64,000 bases of DNA from Apricaphanius iberus (GCA_028564705.1 JAPXFQ010000203.1:62001-126000); one strand, 5' to 3'; numbered from the stretch's first letter, positions 1-13,860 are shown. The notes: generated by a model from the sequence alone, not told the origin. Numbers and translations are program-made.

Positions 1-367
1 TTTTGGATTAGGTTTAATCTCCAGAAATTTTTGTTGTGAATGTGTGCAACTCTTAGACTTAAAGGAGGAAATGTAAGTGACAAACTTTTCCCGGAAGATT
101 ATCAAATGCAATGCACACAAAAAACAAAGAATTAAATATAACCAGTTTCTGAGTCAATTAACAAAATCTGCCTGTGAGAATTTTGGTAAAATCTGACCTT
201 TATTTGAAGTACACTTTTTTCAGAGGAGAGTGCTGAGAGATAATCAGTTTTAACAAAATCGCCACAGCCACAATTATTGCAACAAAAGCATATTTTTAAA
301 TTATAGTTTAACAGTTTAAGTTGATCAAAGTATCTTGTAATTTTTAATTAATACTTCCTGTTTTCAG

Positions 368-423
368 TCGGTGTACATAGGACGTGACAGAGACCCATTT
401 GTATTGGCCTCTCTTCAACAAAG
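368..423 (+). other. Exon-like segment of an unidentified plus-strand transcript
   Basis: 56 nt bounded by a good acceptor (CCTGTTTTCAG) and donor (AAAG|GTAAGA). One frame is open: SVYIGRDRDPFVLASLQQ. It joins in phase to the segment at 621. I do not recognise the peptide; it may be the end of a gene lying to the left, or a long non-coding RNA. Confidence 0.3.
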
Positions 424-620
424 GTAAGACAGGAGACGATGCCTTCTAGTAAAGCTAAAGTGTTGATGTTTAAAGACAGAGTGAGTTCATAACAGACTAG
501 ATCTTCGATCAAACTTGTGGGTATCAGCTGTCAGAGAAATAATTTATATAATTTAATATTTCTGTACCTTTGAATAATTGCCCTTCATGTTGTTGCCATT
601 TGGCTTCTTGTCTGCTTCAG

Positions 621-905
621 AGTCGGACCAACAATGAACCTTGGAAGTGATACCAGTTGTAGAAAACTATTGAGAGCTTAGGAACCTTTAGCTGATTGTC
701 AGTGCCTGTCTGTGGTATCAGTTTGTAAATAAGGCAACTGAAACTAGAACAGATTGTTGGACTTTGAGGGTTAGTTCAACTCAACCATGATCTAAAGGCG
801 ACATATGATGCAACTTTTGCTATTTTCATCCTTTTGTTTTGCTATTTGGGTGTCCGTTGCCTCTTTACACACTCCAAACATTAATAAAAAATATCAATTT
901 GTTGC
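621..905 (+). other. Possible terminal exon of the same transcript
   Basis: Pyrimidine tract and acceptor TCTGCTTCAG|AG. Reading on from 368-423 gives VGPTMNLGSDTSCRKLLRA and TAG at 679-681. An AATAAA hexamer follows at 883-888, so the 3' UTR would be about 0.2 kb. The end coordinate is approximate. Confidence 0.28.
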
Positions 906-3900
906 TTTTGCAAATTTTTCCTGTTAGAAATCTTCTGCTCCTTCAAGCCATTTGAAAAAGTTCATTATTGTGACGTCACTTTAAGTGAAATTAGCATATA
1001 AACGCCCCTCAAGTGTTCTACCCTGACCCTCACTTGTCAAGCTCCACCCACTAATTCAATGTCCTGCCATTTTTATGTGTTGCAAACCTGCAGCCTAGTA
1101 ACAGTATGGGTGGGCGTGGTCTGGAACTGCTAATTTGGCATAATCATGACAGAACTCTCTAAACAGCTCAAGAAAGGGAGCGGAAATGTCAAGAATTGAA
1201 CTGGTGAGATCACTTTTTGTGTGCACATTTTTTATTGACATGTTTTCTACAGGCCACAGACATATTACAATTTATGTAAAAAAAGAGGCATAACGTGCCT
1301 ACTTAAAGAAGTTCCTCAATTAAAGCCTCTTGTCTTTTGGTCGGCTCTAGGGTGACTCAAAGAATCATCATAACACAGCAGAAGTTGAACAGATAGTATT
1401 ACAAAACATCCACATTTGATCACTCGAATCAGAGAAAAGATCTTTGCCAGTCCAAGTTATCATTGTAAATATACATACATTTAAGGTTGAAATTCTTTAG
1501 CTATTCTTGCATATACTAGTAGGAAAACTTATGGAACAGCCGCCGGCTTCTTCATTGTGAAAAATGCCTCAAATTTCCATGCGTATGTCAGTAACCCTGT
1601 GAATTTTTACTTTTGTCCTTTCTAAAATAAGTCCTAGGGATGTGCCTGACAGAGTAAAGGCTGCGTCTGAACCTGAGCCTTGAGAGGGCAGAAGCTTTGT
1701 AGGAATGACAGAGCACAGTTTGCACCCAGCAGCTTGTCTGGTGGTCGTCGGGGTGTTACCATCATGTGATGTGTGAAATTCCGACTGCAGCTCTCCCCCC
1801 AGAGGGCAGGGAGATCGGGTCCCTGGACGATACTCATTAGTCAACATGCCCCTCACCTTCTTCATCACATTTATCACCACCACACAGTTAAACTTACTTG
1901 CACAAGCATATTATATGCTCATTAATAACCTGCTGCAGCATTCATCTTGCAGAGAGGAAATTAATTCCCTTGCTCTTATGCACTTGTTCATTTTAATGTC
2001 AATTGTCAGAAAGCGTTTTCTTTGTTTTGCTAAGCAGGCTTTGTAGTGTCCATTCAATCATAGTTAAAAAGCTAATGGGAGAATTTTCTTTGGCATTGTT
2101 ACTCTAAGAGACTGTTTTGAAAGGTTCAAACTTAAATTCTTTTATTTTAGGGTAACAAACTTTTACAGGATGAAAATAAAACAAAAGGGGCCTTTCAAAA
2201 TGAGAACATACCCACTGAGAAGGTTTAATCAGAATATTTACAACTCTTATTTAAATAAGTGAATGCCTCATAGTAAGAGAGAAGGACAAAACAGAGATTT
2301 TACATTAACAAGGGGACTAAACGCTACAGGAATAGCCATTAATGGAGCAAAATTGCATGCAATGAATAAAGATGAATGTATTTTAATTGTTCTTCACTAA
2401 TAAAGATAATATATTAATTTATGAAGCAATTCCATCAAAGTACTGTGTAACCACAAATATCAACTATAAAAAATTTCATTGCATAAAAGGAAAAAAATGA
2501 ACATTTCCTAAAAATTACACCAAAATAAACTTCTTGAAATACCATAAAATGGGTGTTACATAAAATGAGCATGATTGCTTGAAAAAAAAAAACATCAAGG
2601 AGAATATGCACGTGTAAAAAATCTATATTTAGCTTCAACTGTTGATGCCTGTCCTGTGTCCAGAGGGAAGCTGTTCCAAAGTGTTGGTGCATAAAAAGAA
2701 AAAGACCCTCACACCATCTTTTTTTTATTTCACAAGAGATTTGGATAAAACCTGCTAGAGGGCTCAAGAGACTTGAGAATAGGGCAAATGTTCACCTTTC
2801 AGGAGAAAACATATACAGCCAGATCCTGATAGAAATAGCTTGAATGAAGGAAGCTGTGGCAAGACTTGAAAACTAATGTAAAACGAATAATAAAATACTT
2901 TAATGATTTAATTTTTAGGCCAACAAACTTTTAAAAGACAAAAGAGGCAGGTGTGAAAACATTTTAAATATTGCCACTGAGTAAGTTTAATCAGAGTGTG
3001 TAAAACACTCAGACTTAAATACTGGGATGCTTCTTAATAATAAAACGTCCAAACTGAGATTCTAAATGAAGAAGGTGATTAAGAGCGACCGAGCTGGGCA
3101 TTTAGGAAGAAGGGCTGCATGTAATGAATGAAGATTCATGCTTTAGTCCCAAATTTGAATTTTTTTTTGCACAAAATGTGCCCGAAGAAGGCAGCTGTTA
3201 ATCACCTTACTGACAGGAGTAACTGCTTTCATTTAACCTTGACTGAAGATGGTGAATTCTGAAGCGTTTAATTGGATACATCATTTAATAGAATGAACAG
3301 AGCAAATTTTCACGTATTCAAAGGCTCAGATTGACAGACAGTGGCAGTAAGACCTACCACAATTAAAGCTGATCTGTATTCACTGGCCCTGTCACCCATC
3401 GCCATTAGTGATGTGACTGTTTGATCATCTCCGCAGAGAAACTTTGCTGAACTTCACCTTGTTTTGAAAGGACTAGACGTAGAATGAAAGACGAAGGGTT
3501 CAGGAGGGGCCTGTGGGGGGGAGTAACAAACCAAACACACACCTCTGGGCCCTAAGTTCTCCCTGACGCACCTTAAGTCCTGAAAATGGACATGACAGGA
3601 TAAAAGAAAACAGTATGATTCTCGTGTTTATTATCTCCATCAGTAGCTTAATTGAAATGTTTCAAAATCAGAAAATGACAAACGTTGGAAGTAATGGCTT
3701 TGTCTCGACGCTCTCAGCAGACAATTGCCCCAGCGATGTGAGAAACTGTGTCAAGCGGCACTCTGTCAAATGTGCGTCAGACACTTAATTGTTTTCCTGC
3801 CTTTGACTTTGGAGAGAACAAATCCAATCTGCGTGCCAGACATTTCCTCTGTGACTAAGCCTAACCAGCCAAAGCATGTTTGGTTAAGCAACAAGCCCCA

Positions 3901-4780
3901 GGGTTACATTTCAGATTTTGCAATTACAGTTTTTGTTAATACATAAACTACACTGTGTTATTTAAATGAACATAGCTTTGGGATGTTTCTTTTAACCAGA
4001 TCCAATGTGAAGCCTCTTAAAGTGGCTTCCCTCAGGGTCCCTTTGAGAGTGCTGCAGGGAGTGCTGCCCCGAAAAAGGAATTAATTTAACTTACAATTGA
4101 AGAATTTCGATTTTTAGGTCATCAACAAAACGTCTATATGCTCTTCAGTGGATTATAAGCTTTCTAACATAGCTTAGGAACCCTTTATCATATTTCAGCT
4201 AATGTAAAAGTTTGTAATTTATAAGATTATGCATAGAGTACCTGTAATCATTGAATAATCTTCATTTTTCACTGTAGGCTCCTTACAACAACACATTTCA
4301 GTGTATCAATGCATCTGTAAGGTTAACACAAACTTATTTACACACAGAAAAATCATAATTTAAACACTCAAAATCCTTTACTTTAACCATCCTAAATAGA
4401 ATCCAGTACAACCAATTACCAGCAGAACGTGCCTAGTTGGCAAACAGAGTCCACTTTGCATAATGTAATAGTCGTTTAGATCCAACTGTTGCGTCAAGTT
4501 CTCAGAGGTCTGGAAGATCAAGAGACGCAGCAGACAAATATCATAGGTAAGGCTGTGTTTAAAGCAGGGTTGGGTTATAAACAATGTCAAAATTTTTTAA
4601 ACCTTTCAATCCATGATCCCAAAAAGGAGAGAGCATTATATGATTTCAAATCTAGCAAGACAAGGCTGTTCAATTGAATTGGCCTGACAGAGCAAGCGAA
4701 AGAGGGAGCCAATGAGGAGCTGTAGATATACAAATACATTTCACAAATATGGAATTTCAACAAGAAGAAAATTATTATTG
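906..4780. other. Intergenic, no gene recognised
   Basis: AT-rich DNA with short frames that show no family likeness or splice logic. The part at 1560-1850 is less AT-rich and could be an unrecognised repeat or a conserved element; nothing more can be supported. Confidence 0.4.
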
Positions 4781-4789
4781 AAAGTCATA

Positions 4790-5010
4790 AGTTGTCCTGT
4801 TCACAGCTTGTAACAAACCACATAAGGGACAAATCAAACATGGGAAATAAGGATGCTCTGGTAACAGAACTACATTTATTCTCGCACTGCATATTGCCAT
4901 AAACTCACCATTCCTTTCTAAAACAGGGCGGTGGTAGCATCATGCTATCGGGTGCTTTTCTTTGAGAGACTTGAGATTATAGTGGTGGTTTACCTTCCAG
5001 CAGATCTTTT
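4790..5010 (+). mobile_element. Decayed Tc1-like transposon fragment
   Basis: Contains the degraded transposase stretch that in intact copies reads GGGSIMLWGC (here GGCGGTGGTAGCATCATGCT). Related fragments lie at about 25.8, 32.45 and 51.8 kb. No intact frame. Confidence 0.5.
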
Positions 5011-5036
5011 CATCCAGCCAGAGATATGATGGGGGA

Positions 5037-5256
5037 TCAGTGGCTCCAGTCCTCCAGTGCCTCTGTGCTACTTTTGGATCCATCCTTGCTATAACACACG
5101 TGAATAAAGTTATTGTTTAAAGACAGGCCTTTGCAAAACTTGCTGATATATCAAGGAGGTAATTCAGTCTTTTGATTCAGGTTTGATGGAGCAGGGATGG
5201 ATTCAAAAGTTGTAGGGCAGTGGCCATCAAGGACTGGAGTTGCAGACCCCTGGTTA
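5037..5256. mobile_element. Probable hAT-type MITE
   Basis: Ends are imperfect inverted repeats (GTGGCTCCAGTCCTCCAG versus CTGGAGTTGCAGACCCCTG reversed), the family seen with a clear duplication at 26349. No target duplication recognised here; an internal insertion is likely. Confidence 0.35.
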
Positions 5257-5262
5257 AGATAA

Positions 5263-6652
5263 AAGTGTATGGCCTGGTTAAAATCGAAATCTAAATCCAG
5301 CTGATTTTTGGCAAAACTTGAAAAGCTCAGGAATTCTCTCCATCCGATCTGACTGACCTTGAGTTATTTTGTAATGAATGCACAGTTAAATGCATGGCGT
5401 TCTGTTTGTCTAAAGAATTAAATCCCAATAAATTCAATGAAAGTTTGTGGTTGTAGCGTGACCCTATGTGGCAAAGTTGAAAGGGTTTGAATACTTTATA
5501 GAAATAATTTACTTACTTAACATCAAACTCAGAAGCTTTATATATGTGATGCCATCCTCATGGGAAAAATTCTCTCAAAGATTTAGCAACTGTGAGTGAT
5601 AACAATGTCTTGCAGCTGGATTTGATCATCGCTGCTATTTTTCAAGTAGAAGAAAGGCATCTTAAGGGAAATGCAGATTGGGGAGACCGAGAGTCAAATC
5701 CTCTCAACTGTTGTTCATTTTGCCACTACCGCAATACAAACCATGTGTGCTGCTTTTAAGTGGTGAAAATAATCTCAAGATTACAGAGCGGTCCATGGTG
5801 CTAATTGTCTGAGAGCTGTTTTTGTTTTGCTCCCAATAATTCGCCATTCAAGAGCTCACCCAGAATGCTTTTTTCTTACTAGATTTGGTCAAACTGTTAG
5901 CTTTGGAGATATTATCTGATGTCAAATGTAATGAGGGAATCATCATTTCAACATGTGCGGTGGAAACAGAGCCTCACACATGTTCTGTGGGACAGCTGTC
6001 GTAACAGATTTGAAATGTGAAGAATTTCAGATGAGAGGCTCTTAGCGCCGGCTCACTGATGTTTGTGTTGTTCTCATGCTCACTTAGGGAAGGCGGCGGG
6101 TTTATAACGTGTGAAAAAAAAAATTCACAGTCTCAAGGAAAAGAAAATGGACTAAGTCTGATTAACCTATGGTAGAAAAGGTGGATGACACAAAAACATA
6201 CTGTTAAGCAAATTATTTATTCTTGTTGTGTGAGTTTAAGTCTAACACAAAGATAGTCTCAAAGAGATTTTTGCTGTGCATCTAAAGAAATCTTGATCAA
6301 TATATTTTCAGGATTTCAGAAGCTTTGGAAAGTTTTTTATATATATAAAAATAAAGAAAGTGGAGGACAAAGGCTATTCAAAGCAGACAATGAAAAGGAA
6401 ATATAGAAAAGAGACATACCCTTCATCTCTTCATCTACTATGTGTCAAGCTTCCGTCTCATTGGGAATAACTGTTTGGTGTTGTCTTGTGTGTTTTTCAT
6501 AGATTCAGAACTGATTATTTAATTTCTGAAGATCTATTTTGAATTGGCTTAAGTAAAATAAACTTTTTATATGTAGGCCTATAAATAATAACTCATGATT
6601 TTAGACTTGGAGTTATATTGTGCTTGAATATCACATAAGCGTAACTAACAAA
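5263..6652. other. Intergenic, no gene recognised
   Basis: Unique-looking DNA. The part at about 5600-6080 is compositionally balanced and free of obvious repeats, so it is a possible conserved non-coding element. No coding evidence. Confidence 0.35.
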
Positions 6653-6792
<140 letters not shown>

Positions 6793-8837
6793 TTTAAAAG
6801 AATCTCTGTTTAATGTACACGAATCCAGTGTATGTCTCATTACATATGTTTTAATGCAATAAAGCAACAAAAATTATTTTTTGTTTTTCTGACTCCTGTG
6901 TTGGAATGTGGCAGTGGGCCACATCACCCATGTTAAAAGCCATCATTGGTCAACTTAACGGCCAAAAGCTGTTGGCAGGTCAAGAATTGGTCAAAACAAT
7001 TTTTTATGTTTTAATATTTAATCCTTTTTGTCAAATTCTAACCTGTTTGGATGACTTCAACTAGGGTGACAGATGAAACATTCAACTTATTAACAATATT
7101 CCTCCTATTTTAATAAAAAAACTAATTAAACAATACTTGTACCAACGAAAAATGGCTTTAATCACTCGAGCACTGTTTCACAAGGTGTTTAAGCCGAGCT
7201 GGCATGAGATATGAAACACATTAATGTATTTGTGTAAGAAAGAAAAAATAACTAATATCTGTAATCAATAAATAGTCAATAGCTACATAACTTGAAATCC
7301 AATTTGCTGCACCTTAACTAAATTCGGAAGCTAACAAGGTTTCCTCCAACTTTTCAGTCCATTGTAGATTCTTTATTAAAAGACCCTAACACGCCTCTAC
7401 TGTTAGCTGAGAAGAAAGGTGAGGAAGGGTGGAAATGGTCGAGCTGGGTGATGTGAGGAGGGTGCTGCCACAGCAAACCAACACTATCCATTTATTTACC
7501 TCCAGACAGCCTCCCTCTGCTTTCCCTGCGATCCAGCAGAGGCCGTCACTTCTGTGCAGTTAATGGCAATACAGGGCACAGCAGCATGCACAGGCGCTTT
7601 CATGACTGATTGATATTGTTAGGTTTAAGGCTATAATATTAAACAAATGGTCCATTCTAAAGGGGGGCGACTTTGAAAGTTCGCCTTGTGAGACAAAAAG
7701 TGACTGTCGAAGCACCACTCAGGCACAAAAAGTAAGTAAAAAACACTGCAGGAAAACAGAACAGATATATTTTATATAAAGGTATGCGATTGTCATTGTG
7801 AACTGTCTTCACTGTGCCTTTTGTCTGTTGTAGGAGTTTTATATCCTTTGCTGCATTAATTGCCGCAATCTTTTTCTCCAGTTTTGCATCATTTTATTTT
7901 TTCCTGAATCCATCTAGAAGAACTGACTGCACAAAATAAGATGTGATCCATAGTTTCTGTAGGTTTTCTGTGTTCTTTTACTTGTCTTAACAGTGTTACT
8001 CTCTGGATCTAGCAGCTTGTGTCCGTTTGCCCACGGCCCCGGCTTCATGACCTGCGATGAATCCTGCGTTTCAGGCTCTGAAGGAGAGAGTTAATGAAGT
8101 AAAAATTAATGAAGCACATGAGCAGCACCATCTCAAGGCTGCTTGCCGCTCCACCATGCCTCATTTATAATGCATGATCTCAATAAAATCAATCCAGTGT
8201 TCTACATTGCTCTTTCACTATAAGAAAAGATTTAAAGATCAGAGCTCTGGTCTTTTTCACCTCCCCCAAATACAGCATGCACAAGGTTCTCATGATCCTG
8301 GACTCAGTGTTGCTGCTGGAATCTTCTAAAAAAAAGTAATACTAATTTTTACAATATTCTGTGTAGTACCTAAATATTCAGCTCAGAACCCTAAAGTTTA
8401 AAAAAAAAGAAAAGAAGGAAAAAAGAATTGGGTTTTTGTTAGCCGTGAATCCTTTTATATCTGCTAAGTGATAAGATTCGTTGTTGAAGCTTTTGTTTTA
8501 CTTTTTTCTAAGCACCCGAGACTTGTTGAAAGTTGAGGAGAGACAAAGTGGTCCAGGTTACCTGTATTACAGCTCCCCCTTCAGGTGATGAGGAAAACTC
8601 TTTATCTCAATGCCACCCTTTAAAGCCTGCTTAGCATAAGATAATAAGCAACATAATTTAGGAGAAACGTTTATTTATTTATTATATAATTGTTTTTTGT
8701 AGCATTTATTTACAAAATGTTCAATTATACTTCACTGAATTTCAGGAACATGTTTTATGTTTCTACATTTTTTTCATTAACAACCATTGATTTAGTTGAT
8801 AACTGCAACATGAAAACACAGCTTATTCTACATGAGC
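6793..8837. other. Intergenic, no gene recognised
   Basis: No frame with family likeness. The part at about 7430-7620 and 7990-8330 is GC-richer than its surroundings and looks non-repetitive; it could be regulatory, but this is not shown. Confidence 0.35.
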
Positions 8838-8838
8838 A

Positions 8839-8911
<73 letters not shown>
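8838..8911. repeat. (ATT)n microsatellite
   Basis: About 24 near-perfect ATT units followed by a T-rich tract. Confidence 0.97.
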
Positions 8912-8912
<1 letters not shown>

Positions 8913-9272
8913 TTGTTTTCTTTTTTTTTCTTTTTTTTGTATTCTAAATCCCTTCTTGTCTGTTTGTAGTTCCAGTTTGGCTGAAATATTGTCATCAGTT
9001 ACATTCCCAAGCAGGTTTTGCTTATAATGTCAAGAATTAAACTTTTAACATATCTCCAACTGCATGACTCCCCTGCAGAATAAGCAGCAGACATTGTTCC
9101 AGACGAACCCACAGAGGCTTTTGGACTTGCACGCGAGGAACTAAATTGCCAAGTTCAGCTGCCTGATGTGCCGAGCCCTCCACCTCTTGCGAACAATTCT
9201 GTATTTATAATGTCATCTTATCACGCTCCCCTTGAAGGCAGCAGCAAGTGCACTTATGCCTTCCTTTGTTAT

Positions 9273-9389
9273 GGTGAGTTGGCAATTTCCTGTGAGATGG
9301 AGCAACTGCAGGCAGCCCTTTTCTTTGATAATGTCCCTGACACCTGGACCAAACTGCTGTTTCCATCACTTTCCTGGCTGGAACAGCCA
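9273..9389 (+). pseudogene. Dynein heavy chain-like C-terminal fragment
   Basis: The frame reads GELAISCEMEQLQAALFFDN then VPDTWTKLLFPSLSWLE. This follows the pattern near the C-terminus of axonemal dynein heavy chains (GEL..M..L..AL..D.VP..W.K...PS...L). Flanking codons on both sides do not continue the family (no W.DLL.R afterwards), no flanking splice sites fit, and no other dynein piece was seen. It is best read as a fossil or captured exon. The frame stays open from 9168 to 9479. Confidence 0.45.
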
Positions 9390-9479
9390 GGAAAGGAACA
9401 TGTCATAAGCCTCCTGCCACCCAGAGTCACTCACTATGCATTTAACAGCACTTTCCTCACTGTACTTCACAGGATGTAG

Positions 9480-12400
9480 AGGTCGGAGCCCGTGGGGGGG
9501 ACTTTATGTGGAAAAGTCTTCATGATGAGTTTCATCAAAAATAGAAACAGTTGGTATCCCCCCTAAATGTTTGCTTCCTATTATATTTGTCCAAGTATTA
9601 TTGTGCATTCTGGATAATAGAGTAGCTTTAATATAGTCCACATTATTGTACCATGTAAAGCTGGTTATTAAGCAGCAAGCCTGAACGAGTGTTTATTACA
9701 GAGGCCTGACAGATTGATTCTAAATTATAATTAATCAGTTGATTTTGACCCACAGATTTTGATTGTGCCTTGTGAGTTTCATTTATTCAGCTTTTCTTCT
9801 GGCTCCGCTACAATCACAGTAGACCTGCAGGACTCTCAAGCAAATTAACAGTGTTCACGCTACCCTGCAGCCATAATGAAAATATCAGTCAATCAAAACC
9901 CATATTATGCTGTGAAATCCTACCACATATCTCCAGACCTGCATGCAAACAGAATCGGCTGCTTGTTTCAGCGCCATGGCCTGCAGAATATCAGTAAAAC
10001 AATGTTTTAAATGCCTCGCTATCCCTCTGTTGAGGGAATATGTGTTTTTAGGTGCAGTGAGGCACCATATTTAGACATGACACTCCCAGGTGTTGGGTCA
10101 TGGCGGAATGCGAGGTCCCATCTGCAGCCTGTCTGCAGGTCTGGTTGTGAGCATCTGTGAACTGGACAGCCTCAGCCAGCATCTCCACGCTGCTGCTCGC
10201 CACGCTGTGCTACTCAGGGCACTTCAACCCCCAGACCCTCCTCACAGGTACCCCGCAGCCCACCACCGCACACTACTCATTTACTGCTACACTGGTTTTC
10301 ATAATTAGCGCCGCAAGGCCTCATTAAATCTGCTCTAATGAATAAATATTGTATTTCATAGCCTGATTACCAGATCAGCTCAATGCTCGAGCGTTGTAAA
10401 CAATTACTTCCCTAAATATTCATCACCCCAAAGTGGATGATCATTGATATTTAATACAGGACCAGTATTCTCAAGTGCATCTTTATTATACTAATAATAG
10501 TTTTTGAAATGCTTCTTTTAGACGAAAAAGCATGAGAAAAAGAGATGATTTTAAAATTTAACATATGTATTGTCTAAGAAAAATACAGAATTAGTATGCA
10601 ACTGATTGATAATTAATAAATATTATCTAATTTTTAAACAGAGATCTTATTTAAAGAAAGATCTTATTTAAAATCTCCTTAGCTTAAAATAAAGACAGCA
10701 GTAAACATGGCAAATCCATCTGAAAGTCCCTCACAATCAATCATTGTTTATACATTTATATTGGCACAGGCATCAGGAAACCTTTCTCACCTCCTCCTTC
10801 CAGACCTTCAGCTACATTTTTACTTTACATTTTCCGCTCCCAATCTGTTTTGGCAGGTTGAAATTTGAATGCAATCCAAGCTTCAGTAAATAAACTTGTT
10901 TCCAAAAGATTGTTTTTTTCTTTTTATTGCATACAGTTCACCAAACCTGGTGCCTACATCATCACATACTCTTTAAATGATTTTTAGTTCAAGTCTAAAA
11001 GAATTTCTTTATGTATGTAATTATTTATTTACTTATCCATTTGGTTATTTTTGTAACTTAGTTACTTATTCGGTTTTTTTAAGGTTGCTTAAAAACAAAT
11101 GCATCCCGCTTGTGCATATGCTGTACAATAAACTGCCAAGCTGAAGTCACATGAAAGGAAACAGAGACAAAAGATCATGTAAAAGGCTTACAATTTTACA
11201 CAAAAACAATCTATTCTTGCTCTAACAGATCTATAAAGGAAATTGAGAAGCAATGTGACCATGTGTAACAATCGCTGTGAAAACGTAGCAACAAAACTGT
11301 CACAAAGAGAGGCAAATTGTGTGAAAAGGAAACAGATAGTGGGAACAAAATTGAGAATGATGACTGTCTGCAGGTAGGCATCCTGTGTCGATAGATTTAG
11401 GTTTGTATTTAGAGCCATGTCTGCATATGTGAACTTGGCAACCATAATATGTATTGCACAGCTCTGCTGAAGATTTATCGTGCCCCATTCTTAGTGTTCT
11501 GCATGACTAATGTCAGGGAACTTTAGTTCTGCTTCTGTCTTCATTTCTGACCAACAAATAGCAGCATTTTCAGGTCGAAGCCAGTGAGCTGTGATGATAA
11601 TAACAATAATGTACAGATAGGCCACAATCTATGCTGTAAACATAACACTGAAAGGCTCAAAGTCACTGTGCAACACAACCAAGAGCAAAAGCACAAGAAT
11701 AAATATTCTGTAATGAGCAACTCCAAAGTATAGGATGTTCAGGGAAGAACTGATTTTAATATTTAAAGGTTATGAATGTCTTACAAGCAGGTTATTTTTG
11801 GTTCAAATAATTGGCTGTTATAACTGCCCATCCATTTTCTGTACCAACTTAGTCCTTTTCAGAGACACGGGGAGGGGTTAGTGGTTAACCAAAGATCCAT
11901 TTATCCGGATTCCGGGAGGAGGTTGGAGCCCCTGCAAAATTAAAATAAACCACTGTGAACCGAAAAAAAGGTTGCCCTGAGCACAAAAAGCTTCTTAACT
12001 ATATGAAATGCTGTAAGGTAGTAATGGCAAAAAGCTAGATGATCATTCACATTAAGGATTCATCTTCTGACAGGTTCCCAGTATGTCAGGTGGCTAAACT
12101 GCTTACCTTTGACTCAAACTTCACATCTGGCTTTAGTTTTTTAGGTTTTAGGTTTTACACACTTTAAGATAATATATACCCGATATCAGTTGGCTGAATT
12201 GTTATTGAGGAATTGTAGGCCTCCGATATGTACACTACTGCTTCAGTTCGTTGAGGTTTAAGGTCATGTATTCTCTGCACATCTTTCTTGACTGGAACAT
12301 TGCAACATGTCAGGAAACATGACATGACCAACTAGACAGAGAGAAAATCATTTCCCAAAAAAGAAAAGATTCTTAATTTACTTACAATAATGTTTTTTTA

Positions 12401-12500
12401 TTATTATTATTAGTAAGTTGTAACCACAACAGAGGTCAACATAACAGACTTCATTTTTTTGTAATGTATGAACTTATCTTATGAACAAAAAATAAACTAA
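9480..12500. other. Intergenic, no gene recognised
   Basis: Mostly unique AT-rich DNA. 9740-10330 is less AT-rich and includes a short GC-rich patch; it is a candidate conserved element. 11826-11960 resembles the end of the dispersed fish repeat seen at 34240. No coding support. Confidence 0.35.
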
Positions 12501-12504
12501 AAGA

Positions 12505-12915
12505 GCAATCTGAGAGTGCAGACATCCACCAAGGGAGCTCAGCCCGACAGAGATCCGGATAACTCACAAAACCTAATCACTTATTAGGCTACTGGTCCCA
12601 CTGCGGACATTTCCTGCAAAATGTATCAAAATCCATCAATAACTTTTTGAGTTAAGTTGCTAACTAACAGAGAAACCTTGGCAAAAGCATAAACTCCTTC
12701 GCGGAGGTAACTATAAAAGTTCTCAGAGAGCACCAACCCTCCAAGGCAGCTCAGCCAAACGAACCCACAAAATGTAACCACTTGTTCTTGGTCCCAATGC
12801 GGACATTTCGTGAAAATGTCATCTGAATCCAACAACATTTTGAGTTATGTTGCCAACTGACAGACAGGCAGACAAACACTGGTGAAAGCACAACCTGCTT
12901 GGTGGAGATAATAAA
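12505..12915. repeat. Two diverged direct copies of a dispersed repeat
   Basis: About 12505-12710 and 12725-12915 share an ordered set of motifs (CTGCGGACATTTC versus ATGCGGACATTTC, TTTTGAGTTA, TGCTAACTAACAG versus TGCCAACTGACAG, GGAGGTAA versus GGAGATAA). They are arranged head to tail. The family was not identified with certainty. Confidence 0.6.
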
Positions 12916-13039
12916 ACACAAGCATTACCTTTTGGCCACTTGTCTGATGCATGGCAACAGACACAGCTTCACTCAACACTTTTTTCTATTAATTCCTCTG
13001 TAACATAATTTGTGAGTTTTGAATAAATTGATACGACAA

Positions 13040-13435
13040 TAAGTAGAGATGTGTTGAACAAAATCGGAAAATCGAATTTGAATCAATTCTTATAGAAACC
13101 AAATCGAATTGATTCGCAAGTTCAAAACTCGATTTTATTTTTGAGAATAGTTTGACCTTTTTACAGCTAAAGTAGGAAGGAAAAGTCCAGACAGCCATTT
13201 TAAGTCTTGTATTTGAAAGGGTTAATACAGTTTCCCCCATTGAACTATAACTCAGTGTTAAGTCAGTTGAATTGTATGCATATAATTAAGATAACAGCTC
13301 CAAACAAACATTTTTATTAGCACTGGCCCATTTCAATTCAGAGCACGATCAGATTGAATCAAATCTGATCGTCATAATCAGTTCTGACTCGTGAGAATCA
13401 GAATCGTTTCTTGAAATCTGAATCGATACAAATAA
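13040..13435. repeat. AATCGATT-rich inverted-repeat segment, probable MITE
   Basis: Repeated AATCGAAT/ATTCGAT-type motifs face each other at both ends, as in non-autonomous hAT elements, but termini and target duplication were not resolved. Confidence 0.3.
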
Positions 13436-13437
13436 GT

Positions 13438-13860
13438 TCATGCCTTCCCTCTGACTGATAACTTTCCAAGTGCTGTGGCTCCAAAACAAGCCCAAATCAT
13501 CACCCCTCCTCCACCATACTTGACATTTGGTATTGGGTATTTTTGATGACATGCAGTGTTTAAATTTGGACAAGCAAGAGGTTGTGCGTTATAGCAAGGT
13601 CTGATATACAAGTATTTTCGTTGTTCATTCTGGTGAGACCCAGACATCCCTCTCCACAACACTCAACTCATTCTGGAGATCCCAAGGTGTCTCTAGGCCA
13701 GAAAGTATAGCCCCTTCCTGTGCAATGGTCTCCTAGTAAGATATCCTGATGAGATGTTAGTTGTTTTTGTTTCTCTGAGTGTTGTACAGACTGACCTCAG
13801 GGTGAATTTCCTTGCACTTCCCTTCTCTATGACATTGGCAGACTTCTGTCTTCATGTCCT
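13438..13860 (-). mobile_element. Decayed Tc1/mariner transposase fragment
   Basis: Minus-strand frames read NVKYGGGGVMIWACFGATAL, the Tc1 transposase core, preceded in shifted frames by related sequence. At least one frameshift separates the parts; no working protein. Confidence 0.6.

Noticed and set aside
8690..8947. 85-codon frame with a poly-Ile run
   Set aside because: Translation of the ATT microsatellite.
10090..10308. 72-codon plus frame in GC-rich DNA
   Set aside because: No family likeness, no splice sites, Pro/His/Ala-rich composition expected from GC content.
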